Positions 1 to 10,720 of a stretch of DNA of 64,000 bases are shown here, piece after piece. Origin of the DNA: Allium sativum (taxonomy: Eukaryota > Streptophyta > Magnoliopsida > Asparagales > Amaryllidaceae). The translations under genes and the position numbers were made by a program. Location of the stretch: assembly GCA_030737875.1 (NCBI GenBank), contig CM060915.1:573732577-573796576 (forward strand), in the 5' to 3' direction. The notes beneath the pieces are model-generated. The model did not search any database. It was not told where the DNA came from and saw nothing but the letters and a program-made list of their open reading frames with translations. Position 1 is the stretch's first letter, and each line of letters opens with the position of its first letter.

Positions 1-228
1 CTCGATTTCCTCATTCGCTAGATCGTCTCAATAAGTGGTTAAGACTATCAGTCGCTAATAGAGAAAACAATTCCGTTGGCACTCATGTGCACAACAACCT
101 ATATTATATATACTACTAATATATATAGAGAGAGAGATGAAAACCAAAATACGTACTCTCTCTATATATAAAATCACGAATTCAGTACTGGTTAGGTCAA
201 ATAACGCAACCTTAGCTCTGCTACCAAA
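1..228 (-). mobile_element. 5' untranslated leader of an LTR retrotransposon running off the left edge
   Basis: This stretch lies between the primer binding site at 215-226 and the window edge. It has no coding sequence and contains an AT/AG microsatellite near 103-137. Its last bases closely resemble the equivalent leader of the inner chromovirus near 49,940-50,047 (both have an ACGCAACCT-like run just before the primer site), so I infer a related minus-strand chromovirus whose gag and pol lie left of the window. Confidence 0.6.
215..226 (-). other. tRNA primer binding site (initiator Met type)
   Basis: The minus strand reads TGGTAGCAGAGC, one base away from TGGTATCAGAGC, the sequence complementary to the 3' end of plant initiator methionine tRNA that primes many plant LTR retrotransposons. 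It lies 2 nt from the LTR that begins at 229, which fixes the element's orientation as minus. Confidence 0.8.
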
Positions 229-3200
229 TGTGACGACCCACCATACACTACCGGTGCTCATAACTAGAAATTTGCATTATACAAGCACTCAATCAATGTA
301 AAGTGATCGTTAATAGAAATAAATAGTAGAAAAGAAGAAGAAAAGGAAAGAAAAGAAGGAAATAAAAGAGAAGGAAACAGAACATAAATGCTATCACAGA
401 ACTTGTCACATATCTCACAACGCATCAGATAACATATAATTGTAGCAATCACAAATATAAAATGGGCGAGATAGTAATAATTGTATGAACCATAGAATCA
501 GAGTACATAGCCTCATATAGTTATACATAACAGTAATATAGTTTATACAAGTAATAAATAAACTCGAACGGGTAAACTGTCTCTACTTAGAATACACAAC
601 AACACTGTTAAGGCTCCACAGTGTTGTACAGGGGAATAAAAAATAAGGATATAAGTATAAATAGGTAAAATGTCGTCTCCAGCGAATCCACCTACGAAGC
701 TCCAGATAATACTTATACCTATCACCTAGTTTGAGAAACCAAGGCGATAACAGGAAAATAAAACCTTGGATCAGACAATAGTCTAGTGTGAGAGATAAAT
801 AAATCTCAAAGCGCTGTAAAAGTCGTAATAGTATATACAGTACAGAGGGTATGGAGAATCATACATGTCATTCCCTGCATCCACAGAGTTAGCATGTAAC
901 AATCGACATACGCTACATTATAATAAACATCATATAAAGAGGGTGTGATAGATATATAAGTACTAATGATGATAATTAAGTAAACATCCACATAATCCAT
1001 CATCCATTCTCACACAAACTCACTTAGTGCAATGGATATATGATAACGCCTTCGTTCCTTGGTACCCGAATCCATGCCACTTAGCTGGCCAGGAACTAAG
1101 TTGCACATTTGGTACCATCCAGGACGAGGACCCTGCACCTGGTCCAAATGTTTATCACCAGTTTCCTCGCATCTGGAAATAGTCTCCCCGTACAAGGAGA
1201 AAAGGACCTACACTAGTCCAAATGAACTGCATGCATGTTATCACTTCTTCTCGAGTACCCGTCGTACTTGCATATCGATTATCCCTTTACACAAATAAGT
1301 CGTAGCAGAGTCTATCAAACAACTATCATATCATGCTCCTCAAAATCTCACCATTGTCCATGTCAAATTGGCCAAAAAGACCAATAGAAATAGTAACTGA
1401 TATCAACCACTTCATAATAATCTATAATGACTACTCGGATCACGTATTTAACCAAAATAAGTTAAATATGCATCTAGGAAATAATGTCTAACATTCATCG
1501 TGAAATACAGCTCACCACCAAGTCCATACACCGTCTTTAGGTCGGCCTTCAAGCTCCAGTGTCGCTCCATCTTCAAATCCATAGCCAAGATCCAATGATG
1601 CACCGTCCCAAATTCGTCTATGCACTCTAAAGCTCCTTGGGGATTTATCTTGTCCATTCGAGCCTATCATCCTTATGCACTCAATCTACATACACAATTA
1701 TTCACATTTGATCGAAAAGCACCCCAAACTCTAGCGAACGATATTTTCCTAATACTACATCATCTTTGAGTGATGTTTTAAGCCAAACTAAGCAAACAAT
1801 TCAACTATGCAATAAAAAGTCAAACAAATTCTTAAATTACAATACAAACATCCATAATAGCAATAATAAATCAAACAGAACCTATCTATAGCAACCATAG
1901 TGATATATGTGTCGGTATAACCTAAATTTATTAATGTGGTCAAAATAGCACGTAATAACACGTAAATGGGTAAATAGTGCATAATCCCGTACAAATGGTA
2001 AAAGTGTAATAATCAATTTAAAACTACTTAAATCACTTTTTAATCTTTTTATTTTTTATTTACTAGGTTCAGTCATTCTAAATATTACGTTTTATAAATA
2101 GAAATCAATTTAAAATGTCAAATCTATATTATAGGAACAAACACAGTTCAGTGAGAGACAATATCACCCAACTTTGCCAAATCAGCCCAAACAAGCTCTA
2201 AAGCATAGAGCTCGCCAATATGAGTCCAACGGAAGAAGCGGCGTTCGAATATGACCTGGTACACAGAAGTTATCACATATATAAGTTATTGCATTAGAAT
2301 AACAAATAAACAAGCCTAACTGATATAATCAACTTAATCACCTTCTCGTAATCATCTTCTTCCAGCTACAGGTATTTGTGAGCACCTATACATAAAAGAA
2401 AACCCACTACATTTAATCCATGATTCCGGCATTTTTTGTCAGCAAAATCCAGAGTTGTCAGATCCTACGAGTTCCTCTTTGCATGAGATTTCCAACCATC
2501 GTCTGTTTTTCAAACCCGTACCCCCTTCAAAATACGTCCCCTAACCCGCATGCTCTAGGTCCGCACTCTCCATATGCATATGTTTTTCTTTACGAAGTTT
2601 GAGAGCTCCAAATTCTGGATGTTGATGCTACCTGTGGAGACAAATCCAACGGTGACCTCCAATTCTCCTCCTCGTCACCCAGAGCATCTGTGGACTAGAA
2701 CCCTAGATCCGACCATGTCTCCTCAAGTGTCACCACACCCATTGAATCGCATATGGGCATGAAGCCCTCTCTAGCACGAGGTTGAATATATTTTTTACGT
2801 GATTTTTAGGTGAAAGAATGAAGAGATCTCAATTTTTGAAATTGAAACTAAGAAACAACCATGGGCTTCCTTTAATGGCAATGGAACAATGAAATGGGGA
2901 TGAGGGAGAACAGGTACGGTCTTTTACTGTAGCAATTGGGTCCTGGTTATAATATTTTATTAATTTATTCAGAAACGGGCCTAAAAACTAGCGACCTTCA
3001 ATCGACACATGCCATCGGCCATCATCTATGTAAAAATGTCTTTTAAAAATAATGAGACTAGTCTTGAGTCCTAATCAATCGTATGTGGAAGTTAGCCTTG
3101 CAAATTCAAATTATACAATGTGGATTTCTTATAGAAATTGATATGCATATTATTTACGCACGGCCAAACAGTACATCCGATTGCTACAAAACTTAACAAT

Positions 3201-3474
3201 GTACAATAACTCACTACGACAATTTCGAAAATATAAGTTTTATCGTAATCCAACACTTTATGCGTATTTCGAGACCGCTATGACCATCAATTGGTCTGAA
3301 CTCAAAATATAGCAAGCCATATACTTGTTATTCACGTAATGAACATTCCAGACTCAATGGAACTGGTCCAAAATACCGATTCAGCAGTTTGCAGATAATT
3401 CTATCTTGGAACCATCAATTGAGCAATTAACGATCAATATTTAAATATCCAATCCTTAAAATATGGGTTGTTAA
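229..3474 (-). mobile_element. 5' LTR of a minus-strand chromovirus-like element
   Basis: On the plus strand it starts TGTGACGACCC, matching the TGTGACGGC start of the inner chromovirus LTRs at 42,694 and 50,048. The far end is less certain: GGGTTGTTAA at about 3,465-3,474 aligns with the GGGTTGTTACA end of those LTRs and is preceded by similar AT-rich sequence, but the final CA is lost. The partner LTR is outside the window, so no target duplication can be checked. Short reading frames inside show no known domain. The start is solid; the end is an inference and could be some hundreds of bases off. Confidence 0.6.
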
Positions 3475-4129
3475 GCAACCATCGATGACCCAAAGAAATT
3501 AGAACAGGGAGACCATATCGGATCGTAACCCCATTAGAGGACATCGGTCGGGACGATGCTGAACCCAACTCGGGTTGATACTGATCTGAGCCTAATTTAG
3601 GTGGTCTGGGCCCCACTTTTTAGGCTTAGTCATCCTACTTTTTGGAATTCTCTACAAATTTTTAGGCCGATCAAACTTCAACTACATCTATAAATGGACC
3701 AATTATAACACTCGGAAAGAGGACTTATATGAAAATCCTATAAAAGCTTTCATTTTTTTGGATTAACTTCATTTCTAATCTCTTCCTTCTTAACCAAAAT
3801 GTTTGTATTAATAATCTTACAATATAATATAAAGACATCCTCATAGTGTGCATCGACGGATTATGGAACACTATGGATCTTGGTGCTCTATTTTCTCTTC
3901 TGTACTTACTAACTTATTATATGAAGTTATTATTCAAATTTATTTGGGGAGCTTTCTGCGACATGTGTTTGGAAATTTGGATTGGGAACTTTCACAGTGT
4001 TTTGGGGTGTTGATGCCATTTGACTCCAACATATATCAACTTCTAGTTCACTTATACTTTATTTAGCTAAAGAATCTTTATATTTTTATTTAGTATCTTT
4101 TAGTTTATCTAACAATTCAGAATTCACTT
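3475..4129. other. Unassigned spacer, possibly more decayed Copia sequence
   Basis: I recognise no domain in 3,475-3,780, which includes a locally GC-richer patch (3,520-3,620). From about 3,850 the minus strand may continue the Copia gag-pol remnant described next, since it is directly downstream of it in that orientation, but the translation is too broken to assign. Confidence 0.3.
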
Positions 4130-4923
4130 CTACTAAATCATCAAATAAAAGATCACCAACATCATTGTTTTAGCCATGAAGCAAACATTTCATTGTTTAG
4201 GGTTGCTTTCACTATTCGATAAAGAATATGAATTTGAATTATCTCAAGTGACTGTAAAAGCATGCTTCTTCTTTTTGTAGTATTCATCTTTTATCTTGAA
4301 GTCATTCTTCTTAATTTCTGGTCAACCTTTTTTTATATAATATGCTTTGTCGCATTCATACCATTTTAGTGTCGATGATGATGGATTGCTATTTTGTAAC
4401 TTTTTTATAAATATTTTATTCACATTGAATATTGAGAATTTTTTTGATATTCTTAGCAAAAGGCAATACCATCTTTGTCTTCATCTGACTCCTCATTTTC
4501 TAATGCTATTGTGTTTCTTTCTTGTGCTTGACCTCGTTATGCTTGTAAATTCACTTCATATGACATTAGATTTATGATTAACACTTCTTGTTTTATGGTC
4601 GAAATGTCATTAGTTTCTTTAATCGAAAAGACTTTTTGTTCTCATCCATCTTTCAAGGAGTTTAGGATTTTCCAAATAATATCACAATCATTTTATTTTG
4701 CTCCTAATGTCAGAAGTGAGTGATATGCATCTTGATATCTAGAGTACATATCATTGATAGTTTGATTCTGTAATTTTTTGAAATAGAATTTTGGGCATTA
4801 ATAGCTTGCTTTGCATTACTTTATATCTTTTTGAGTAACTTTAAGAGTATGCTAAATTTCATAAGCATTTGTTTAAATACTTAATATGTTAAACTCATTT
4901 ATGTCTAGTGAACAAAATAATAT
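4130..4923 (-). pseudogene. Copia UBN2-type gag remnant, 3' part
   Basis: Read on the minus strand in shifting frames, this stretch spells pieces of a plant Copia gag. In order these are: an AYEIWHTLKVT-like segment (about 4,830-4,880), MYSRYQDAYHSLLTLGAK (about 4,690-4,750), a LNSLKDGW / EVLIINLMSYE segment (about 4,570-4,670), a degenerate zinc knuckle starting CDKAYYIK (about 4,330-4,360), and a basic KKKKHAF tract followed by NVCFMAK near 4,170-4,190. The order matches the gag nucleocapsid region of UBN2-domain Copia elements. Stops and frameshifts are frequent, so it is long dead. The 5' part continues beyond the inserted gag-only element at 9,676. This is an identification from remembered family pattern, not an alignment. 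Confidence 0.7.
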
Positions 4924-6041
4924 TGTTAGACCGAATTTGGTATTAACACCCAAATTCAATGTGAAATCCTTACAATCACCAATCACAAAGAATAAATGAA
5001 GAAAAAGCAGTAAATCACAGGAGACACACGAGGTTTTTATAGTGGTTCAGCTCAAACCAAGACTACGTCTACTTTATAGTTTCTTAAATCCTAAGAAATT
5101 GCAAGTACAATGTTGTCCAACAATCCGTAAGATTCATTCATATACAACATCCTTGTATTTTAACGAAGAAGTGGAGAAAAGAAAGTAATTTTACACACGA
5201 AATCCTCGTGTTAATTTAGTTTGAGAAGCACAAAGTCCTTTTGTTGTGGCAATGGTGGATGCCGTGAAGAACTAGTGCCAAAAGTCCCTTGAAATCCTTC
5301 AGACGGCGTAGTTATAGAGGTGGAGTGGCTCCGGGTCGGATGCCAGTGTCACGCCCAGAGGAGATCTCGAAAAGTAGTGGAGAATGCTCTAATAATCGTG
5401 CTATGCCTGGTGGAAGGCGGTCCATGGAAATAGGAAGCGGTTATGCCATGAGAATCGGTCAACTTTGTTGTCCAGAGTTCGCTGCAGGCGGTTCGGTTCA
5501 GGTTATCTTCCTTCTGAACCGACCCGGAGCCTTCCAACCGAAGATTGCAAGCTGTTCTGAATATTTAAGGTGATGCGAGGTGGTTCGGTTTGGGTTCTCC
5601 TCCTATCCGAACCCGTAAGGCTGATCCCATTCGGCACTAAAGTGATGAAGGGAGGATGTTGAGTTCATGGGGGCAGCAACGCCTCTATCCGATCCGGTTT
5701 CCGATCCGAACCGGTTGGGACAGTCAACTCTAAAATCCAAGTTTCCTGTTCTGTGCATGTTCACGGAAAAGGGCATAACTCCCAAACCGTAAGTCCGTTT
5801 CGCCCAAACGAAGACTCTACTTGAAGCTAATTCAGAGGGCTACAAGAAGTACAGAGCAAAGCTCCATAATTGATGTTTTCGGGCCCAAAACTGGTCACTA
5901 TTAGGAGTTTCTGATCATTCTTGTTTGTGATGCGACTTCAAACAAATCGCTTCCTATCTTCTGACGATGTTCTCAACGCCTGAGTGTGTTTCTAACCAAA
6001 AATTCCATGTGTTACTGCTTTGACTAAAAAGCATGTCAACA
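4924..6041 (-). repeat. Left LTR (3' LTR) of the gag-only element
   Basis: It begins TGTTAGACCG and ends GCATGTCAACA, and is collinear with the right LTR at 8,548-9,670 with scattered substitutions and a few small indels. The inside contains several GGTTCGG/CCGAACC runs in both orientations (about 5,490-5,720). The reading frame at 5,289-5,573 lies wholly in the LTR and recurs in the other LTR, so I do not call it a gene. Confidence 0.92.
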
Positions 6042-6129
6042 TTTTCGCCCTTCAGAACATATCTTGCTGATTGAAGGAAGATGTGTTATGGATAATCCAA
6101 GAAATCCAAGGCTACGTCGGGCCTACCAG

Positions 6130-6560
6130 TTGCGAGTATAAACCATACCTGTAAAGAAAAGAAAGCAAATAGGTATGTCAAAACCTGACAAAACTGATTA
6201 CACTTTCGAGCATGAACCATGCTTGAGCATCCAATTGAGCATAAACCATACTCAAGGAATATTCGAATCATCCTGCCAAGATCTGGTCAGGGGCCTAACC
6301 TTCCTGGCATAAGCTATAACGAGAAGTTCAAATTGAGCATAAGCCATACTCGAGTTTTATTGAGTTCCTTTACCAAATCCTGACAAGACGATAAGCCATT
6401 CCTGAGTATAATCCATACTTCAAAATCCAATGGAGTACAATCCAAACTCATATCGAGATAGAGCTGCTCTTGCCAAAGCCTGACAAGACAATACGACCCT
6501 AGGCATAACCTAACAAGATACTTAAATTTGCCAAAAATAATCCATGCTCGGAAAGACCTT
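6130..6560. repeat. Scattered short hairpin units in the 3' untranslated part of the gag-only element
   Basis: About seven copies of a 15-nt unit, roughly AGYAT-AADCC-ATRCT, lie at 6,135-6,149, 6,209-6,223, 6,238-6,252, 6,336-6,350, 6,405-6,419 and, more degraded, near 6,433 and 6,540. Most can form a 5-bp stem with a 5-nt loop. Two perfect stems differ by a paired change: AGCAT/ATGCT at 6,209 and AGTAT/ATACT at 6,405. TGACAAGA-like words recur between them. Confidence 0.75.
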
Positions 6561-6785
6561 CCTTATTCAATTCAAAATAAAAAACCAAAGCAAATCCTGA
6601 TTGGTTTGTTATCGAGTCCATAGCACACTTTGGGGCTAAATCCTAACCCCGAACGTGTGTAGTCCGATTTAGCCAATTGGAAAACCTAAAGAACGCAAAA
6701 AACACATATCTTAAATCCTAAGAAATGCAGGAAATCCAGGCTGATCTCATCCAGATGAGTTGATGACGAGCCCACGAGAGCTCGA

Positions 6786-7034
6786 TCAAGGGTCATTCCC
6801 TCTTTGGGGAGCAGGAGGTGGCAGTGCAGGTGCAGGCGTTGTTCGTTGTTTCACATACTTGGGCAGCTCTCCACGTCTAACCCATTCCTCAATCAGATCT
6901 CGCAAATGCCTGCAGTCGTTTGTGTCATGACCTTCCATATCATGAAATATGCAATGTTTTCCAGAGTCGCGTTCTCTTTGCGGTGGCTCCATCCTAGAAG
7001 GCTTTGGGTAGGAGATGGCTCCATTTGTGTCCAT
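6786..7034 (-). CDS. Gag C-terminal fragment with zinc knuckle (gag-only element)
   Basis: This 82-residue frame carries CIFHDMEGHDTNDC at about residues 28-41, followed by RHLRDLIEEWVRRGEL. That is the C-x2-H-x4-H/GH-x4-C knuckle plus amphipathic tail typical of nucleocapsid parts of Tat-type plant Ty3/Gypsy gag, which binds element RNA. The tail is proline-rich (PAPALPPPAPQ). It lies just downstream of the 230-residue gag frame in a different frame, so I read it as the 3' end of one gag gene broken by an indel between about 7,034 and 7,062. The start codon is only the first Met in the frame and is probably not a true start. Confidence 0.75.
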   Translation of the reverse strand: MDTNGAISYPKPSRMEPPQRERDSGKHCIFHDMEGHDTNDCRHLRDLIEEWVRRGELPKYVKQRTTPAPALPPPAPQRGNDP

Positions 7035-7061
7035 GTAAATGTCAGTCAGGGTCGAATTGAG

Positions 7062-7754
7062 TTATGTGTAATTTTCATATCTGGGCACTCTCCGGGGCTG
7101 AGTGTTGCGGTCATTCTTGACAGTGGCTTTTCCTTTGCCTTTTTCAGAATCAGACGGTCCTCCATCTTTAAGCATGTTGACATCGAGAATCGTCTTCTCG
7201 GAAGTTTCATCTTCCTCTCGTAGAAATCTATCTGATTCAAGGAAGAATTCACCAAGATCTCGTAGTGGGTCTTGGTACAAATATTTTTTGAACTCCGAGT
7301 TGTTCAGAACGCCGGATACTGCCGCCATCAATACCATCAATGGTTCGGGTCGGTCAACTGATGCTGCTACAAAATTGAATCTTTCCAGAAATGAGCGCAG
7401 AGTTTCCCTAGGCCTCTGCTTGATTGTAGTAAGCAACATTACGTTCTTGGGTCGAGCGATGTGGACTCGAAACTGTTCAATAAAGCGAGCGACCAACATG
7501 TTCCAACTGTTTATCGTTTCAGATTCCAGCTGTCGAATCCACATAGCAGTGATATCAGTCAAAAAGAGGGGGAAGCATTTTTCCATGACGTTTTTCGAAG
7601 CCGATTGAACTTCCATATGATGCTTGTAATGCATCAGATGCACGGTAGGATTCGTCCTACCGTTATAAGATTCCAAAACTGGGAGTTTGAAATCTAGTGG
7701 ATTGTGGGAATTTCTGATTTCTTGCGTGAATGGGTTGTGATTGATGTCGTCCAC
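7062..7754 (-). CDS. Gag core domain (retrotransposon gag), gag-only element
   Basis: A 230-residue frame. Residues about 22-40 read FKLPVLESYNGRTNPTVHL, the start of the retrotransposon gag domain; WIRQL.. SWNMLVARFIEQF follows, then TIKQRPRETLRSFLERFN, the conserved gag helices that assemble the particle. It ends in an acidic and basic low-complexity tail. The same three-part layout is standard for Tat/Ogre-like gag. Upstream, the 130-residue frame at 8,073-8,465 supplies the N-terminal part; the 320 bp between them reads as gag-like spacer with frame breaks, so the gene as a whole is probably no longer translatable in one piece. Confidence 0.8.
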   Translation of the reverse strand: MDDINHNPFTQEIRNSHNPLDFKLPVLESYNGRTNPTVHLMHYKHHMEVQSASKNVMEKCFPLFLTDITAMWIRQLESETINSWNMLVARFIEQFRVHIARPKNVMLLTTIKQRPRETLRSFLERFNFVAASVDRPEPLMVLMAAVSGVLNNSEFKKYLYQDPLRDLGEFFLESDRFLREEDETSEKTILDVNMLKDGGPSDSEKGKGKATVKNDRNTQPRRVPRYENYT

Positions 7755-8072
7755 ATCATTCTAATAAGCGCGACCTCTGGAGAGGCGTTGAATGAGATTG
7801 GCGAGCCAGTCGCCTTCAAAGAGCTGTTGCAGGTTGCCAAGATCAGAGCGGGTGCCCCCCAGTGTTGCCTTCAGAAGTGTGATGGACCAGGAGGGTCATC
7901 CGGTTCGGATCGGTGGTGATTCTGAATCGATCTGGGTCGTGATGTCCGTTCCGAACAGGCCTGTGAGATCCGTCTTAAAGCCATGTTATTCCACTAGTTG
8001 TTGCCGCATTGTCCTTTCGAACCGGGGCAGAGATTGGTCGTGCTCGACCTGAGTTACCAACGATGTTTCCAT

Positions 8073-8465
8073 CTAAAACATTAAGTGTTGCAGGTGCAAA
8101 AAGCTGAGGGGGATTGCCCCTTGTTCCCTCCGTGCCCCGTTTCGGACCGGATCCAAACCGATCAGACTCATTGCTCCTGCTGGAGCCATACCCGTGCCAT
8201 TTCCAGCGAGTTCTGAGTTGTTGCTCGACCTTCCATTCATTCGAGCAAAAAATTCGTCCATCATATCCTGTTGTTTCCGGAGGAGATCATCTTGCGTTGC
8301 CACTTGAGCTCTCAGTTCGGTGAGAACGCCATCCATCACTATTCTAGTTAAGTATGTTGATGGATCTCCATGAGAGGAAACCTCCTGGCTTGCCTTGTTC
8401 CTTGCGGCTTCAGTGCCAACATCCTCAGCATGAGAGAAGGTCCCATCTTTCTTTTGTTTTGCCAT
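8073..8465 (-). CDS. Gag N-terminal fragment (gag-only element)
   Basis: A 130-residue frame starting MAKQKKDGTF, 82 bp inside the right LTR boundary on the minus strand, in the position where gag starts in this class. The middle (ELRAQVATQDDLLRKQQDMMDEFFARM, about residues 51-77) is heptad-like and likely coiled coil. There is no catalytic domain. It is followed by the gag core at 7,754-7,062 in another frame. The Met start is credible because it lies just after the primer site and untranslated leader. Confidence 0.65.
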   Translation of the reverse strand: MAKQKKDGTFSHAEDVGTEAARNKASQEVSSHGDPSTYLTRIVMDGVLTELRAQVATQDDLLRKQQDMMDEFFARMNGRSSNNSELAGNGTGMAPAGAMSLIGLDPVRNGARREQGAIPLSFLHLQHLMF

Positions 8466-8524
8466 TTATCCAATAGCCAAGCAATCTGATTCCTTTCAGG
8501 CTAGAAATTGAAGTAATATCGTGT

Positions 8525-8544
8525 GCCCCCTTCCTGGCATGCCA
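8525..8544 (-). other. Primer binding site candidate of the gag-only element
   Basis: The minus strand reads TGGCATGCCAGGAAGGGGGC starting 3 nt inside the right (5') LTR. TGGCRYGCCAGG-type sites are familiar from Tat-lineage elements and differ from the initiator-Met site used by the other elements here. I have not checked which tRNA it fits. Confidence 0.6.
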
Positions 8545-8547
8545 AAA

Positions 8548-9670
8548 TGTTATACCGAAATTTGGTACTAACACCCAAATTCAGTGTGAAATCCTCACAA
8601 TCACCAATCACAAAGAATAAATGCAGAAAAAGCAGTAAATCACAGGAGACACACGAGGTTTTTATAGTTGTTCGGCTCAAACCAAGCCTATATCCACTTT
8701 ATTATTTCTTAAATCCTAAGAAATTGCAAGTACAATGATGTCTTACAATCCGTAAGATTCATTCACATACAACATCCTTGTATTTTAATGAAGAAGTGGA
8801 GAAAAGAGAGTGATTTTATACACAAAATCCTCATTTTAATTTAGTTTGAGAAGCACAAAGTCCTTTTGTTGTAGCAATGGTGGATGTCATGAAGAACTAG
8901 TGCCAAAAGTCCCTTGAAAATCCTTCAAACGGCGTATTTATAGAGGTGGAGAGGCTCCGAGTCAGATGCCATATGTCACGCCCAGAGGAGATCTCAAAAA
9001 GTAGTGGAGAATGCTCTAAAAATCGTGCTATGCAAGGTGGAAGGAGATCCATGGATATAGGAAGCGGTTATGCCATGAGAATCGGTCAACTTTGCTGTCC
9101 AGAGTTCGCTGCAGGAGGTTCGAACCGGGTTCTCTTCCTTCCGAACCGACCCGGAGCCTTCCAACCGAAGATTGCAAGCTGTTCTAAATATTTAAGGTGA
9201 TGCGAGGTGGTTCGGGTTCTCCTCCTATCCGAACCGGTGAGGCCGATCCCATCCGGCATTGAAGTGATGAAGGGAGGATGTTAAGTTCATGGTGTGGCGA
9301 TGCCTCTATCCGATCCAATCCGGTTTCCGATCCGAACCAGTTAGGTCCAGTCAATTCCAAAATCCAAGTTTCATGTTCTACGTGTGTTCATGGAAAAGGG
9401 CATAACTTCCAAACCATAAGTCCGTTTTGCCAAAACGAAAGCTCTGCTTAAAGCTAATTTAGAGGGCTACAAGAGATATAGAGAAAAGCTCTATAATTGA
9501 TGCTTTCGGGCCCAAAAGAGGTCATCTGTTATGAGTTTCTGGCCATTCTTTGTTTGTGATGTGACTTCAACAAAATTGCTTCCTGTCTTCTGACGATGTT
9601 CTCAACACTTAAGTGTGCTGCTAACCAGAAATTCCATGTGTGACTGCTTTGACTAAAAAGCATGTCAACA
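8548..9670 (-). repeat. Right LTR (5' LTR) of the gag-only element
   Basis: It begins TGTTATACCG and ends GCATGTCAACA, with the same length class and order of sequence blocks as the left LTR. It is followed at once by the AATAT target duplication. Differences from the left LTR are dispersed, so the insertion is not recent. Confidence 0.92.
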
Positions 9671-9675
9671 AATAT

Positions 9676-9870
9676 ATTCATTGCTTTCACATTACTTATA
9701 ATTTAAATTTGTGTGTGTTTGGCAATTGTGCATAATCAGTGGTAGAAATAGTATATCCCATCTATGTGATATTTCGTGTGTCATATCCATTTGCTTGCAT
9801 GTATATTCTCACTCTATTTGACCTGTAATTATAATATAAACCTGGTGATAGTGCATTGGATTGATCTTCA
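9676..9870 (-). pseudogene. Copia UBN2-type gag remnant, 5' part
   Basis: Minus-strand translation in shifting frames gives RIYMQANGYD (about 9,795-9,825) and STTDYAQLP (about 9,730-9,755), which resemble the start of UBN2-type Copia gag where a WK..M..Y/F motif precedes a description of the W..I region. Joined conceptually across the gag-only insertion, the order continues into DINEFN / AYEI at 4,900-4,860. The insertion therefore split one gag. The frame is broken many times. Confidence 0.6.
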
Positions 9871-9939
9871 ATAAAAGTAGATGTGATACTAGCAAGTTTT
9901 TAAATCTCGAATATCAGTTGTGTTTTGTCTCTAGGATTT

Positions 9940-10708
9940 TATAGGCTTGATCTCGTATCGGGGGAGATCTCGGAAGAGAAGAGTCTAACTCGGGAGTTCG
10001 TCTCGGGTTTCCATTTCGGTTCTGAAAGTTCATATCGGAATAATCTCGGGGTACATGATATGTTAAAAAAATGATATTTTTACAAAATGATTTTTATGAA
10101 TGCTATTAAAAACATATTAACTTAAACTTGAATTGCAAAATAACTTCGTTAATTCTTTATTTTGCGAAAGATCATTCATACTCTAAATCGTAACATGCTT
10201 AAAACAGAAATATTGTTAGATATAAAGCATTAAAAGGATCTAAAACATTAAAAATTTAGCATAAATAGACCATAAAAACATAATTTCATAGGTAACATGT
10301 ATGTAAAAAGACGAATATGAAAATCACAAGCATTATAAAACATATATAAATGTACTATATGGTCATTTAACATGCAAAATGTAGAATAACAAAAGACTAT
10401 CGTGGCAACATTTGTATTTTTTTAATTATTGTTCTATTTCAGGCACAGATTTAAATTTCAACCAAAAAACTAACATCTTGGACGATATTCTAGTGTTTCG
10501 TCTCGGTCGATATATTGTTCGATATTGCAGTATCTCAGGCGATATATTCGAAAGGAGATTTAGTGTGATATTTGCTGTTTTATTTCGGAATGAGCCCAAA
10601 ACAAGATCTCGGAGGAGATCTCGGGCGATATTTGCGAGATTTGAAATAGTGGGTACTGCTATACTACTTGAAATGGCATATATTTTATTGTGGTTATTTG
10701 AAGATTGA
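9940..10708 (-). mobile_element. Probable leader region of the decayed Copia element, rich in TCTCGG/CGATAT words
   Basis: This lies between the gag remnant and the primer site at 10,709. It has dense variants of GATCTCGG, CTCGGG and GGCGATAT near 9,945-10,050 and 10,485-10,645. A 105-residue minus-strand frame (10,743-10,426) covers the second cluster but looks like repeat translation (RDLLRDL, ISPEI) and extends across the primer site, so I do not call a gene. Confidence 0.4.
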
Positions 10709-10720
10709 GCTCTGATACCA
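10709..10720 (-). other. tRNA primer binding site (initiator Met), exact
   Basis: The minus strand reads TGGTATCAGAGC exactly. The distance of about 0.85 kb to the start of the Copia gag remnant is reasonable for that element. The LTR that should begin immediately to the right lacks a clear TG terminus, so the boundary is decayed. Confidence 0.75.

Larger units (their letters stand above)
4919..9675 (-). mobile_element. Complete non-autonomous gag-only LTR element (TR-GAG type)
   Basis: Two LTRs (4,924-6,041 and 8,548-9,670) in direct orientation flank about 2.5 kb, with the perfect 5-bp target duplication AATAT at 4,919-4,923 and 9,671-9,675. The inside encodes only gag on the minus strand; there is no protease, reverse transcriptase, RNase H or integrase. 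That architecture matches the class called terminal-repeat retrotransposons with a GAG domain. The gag type, with its C-x2-H/GH-x4-C knuckle, resembles the Tat lineage of Ty3/Gypsy. Movement would need pol from a relative. It sits inside a Copia gag remnant, so it is younger than that element. Confidence 0.9.

Noticed and set aside
5289..5573. 94-residue frame, repeated at 8,946-9,200
   Set aside because: It lies entirely in the two LTRs of the gag-only element and has no domain; repetition comes from LTR identity.
7102..7608. Plus-strand open frame of 168 residues
   Set aside because: It is the antisense shadow of the gag core on the minus strand, which carries the recognisable domain.
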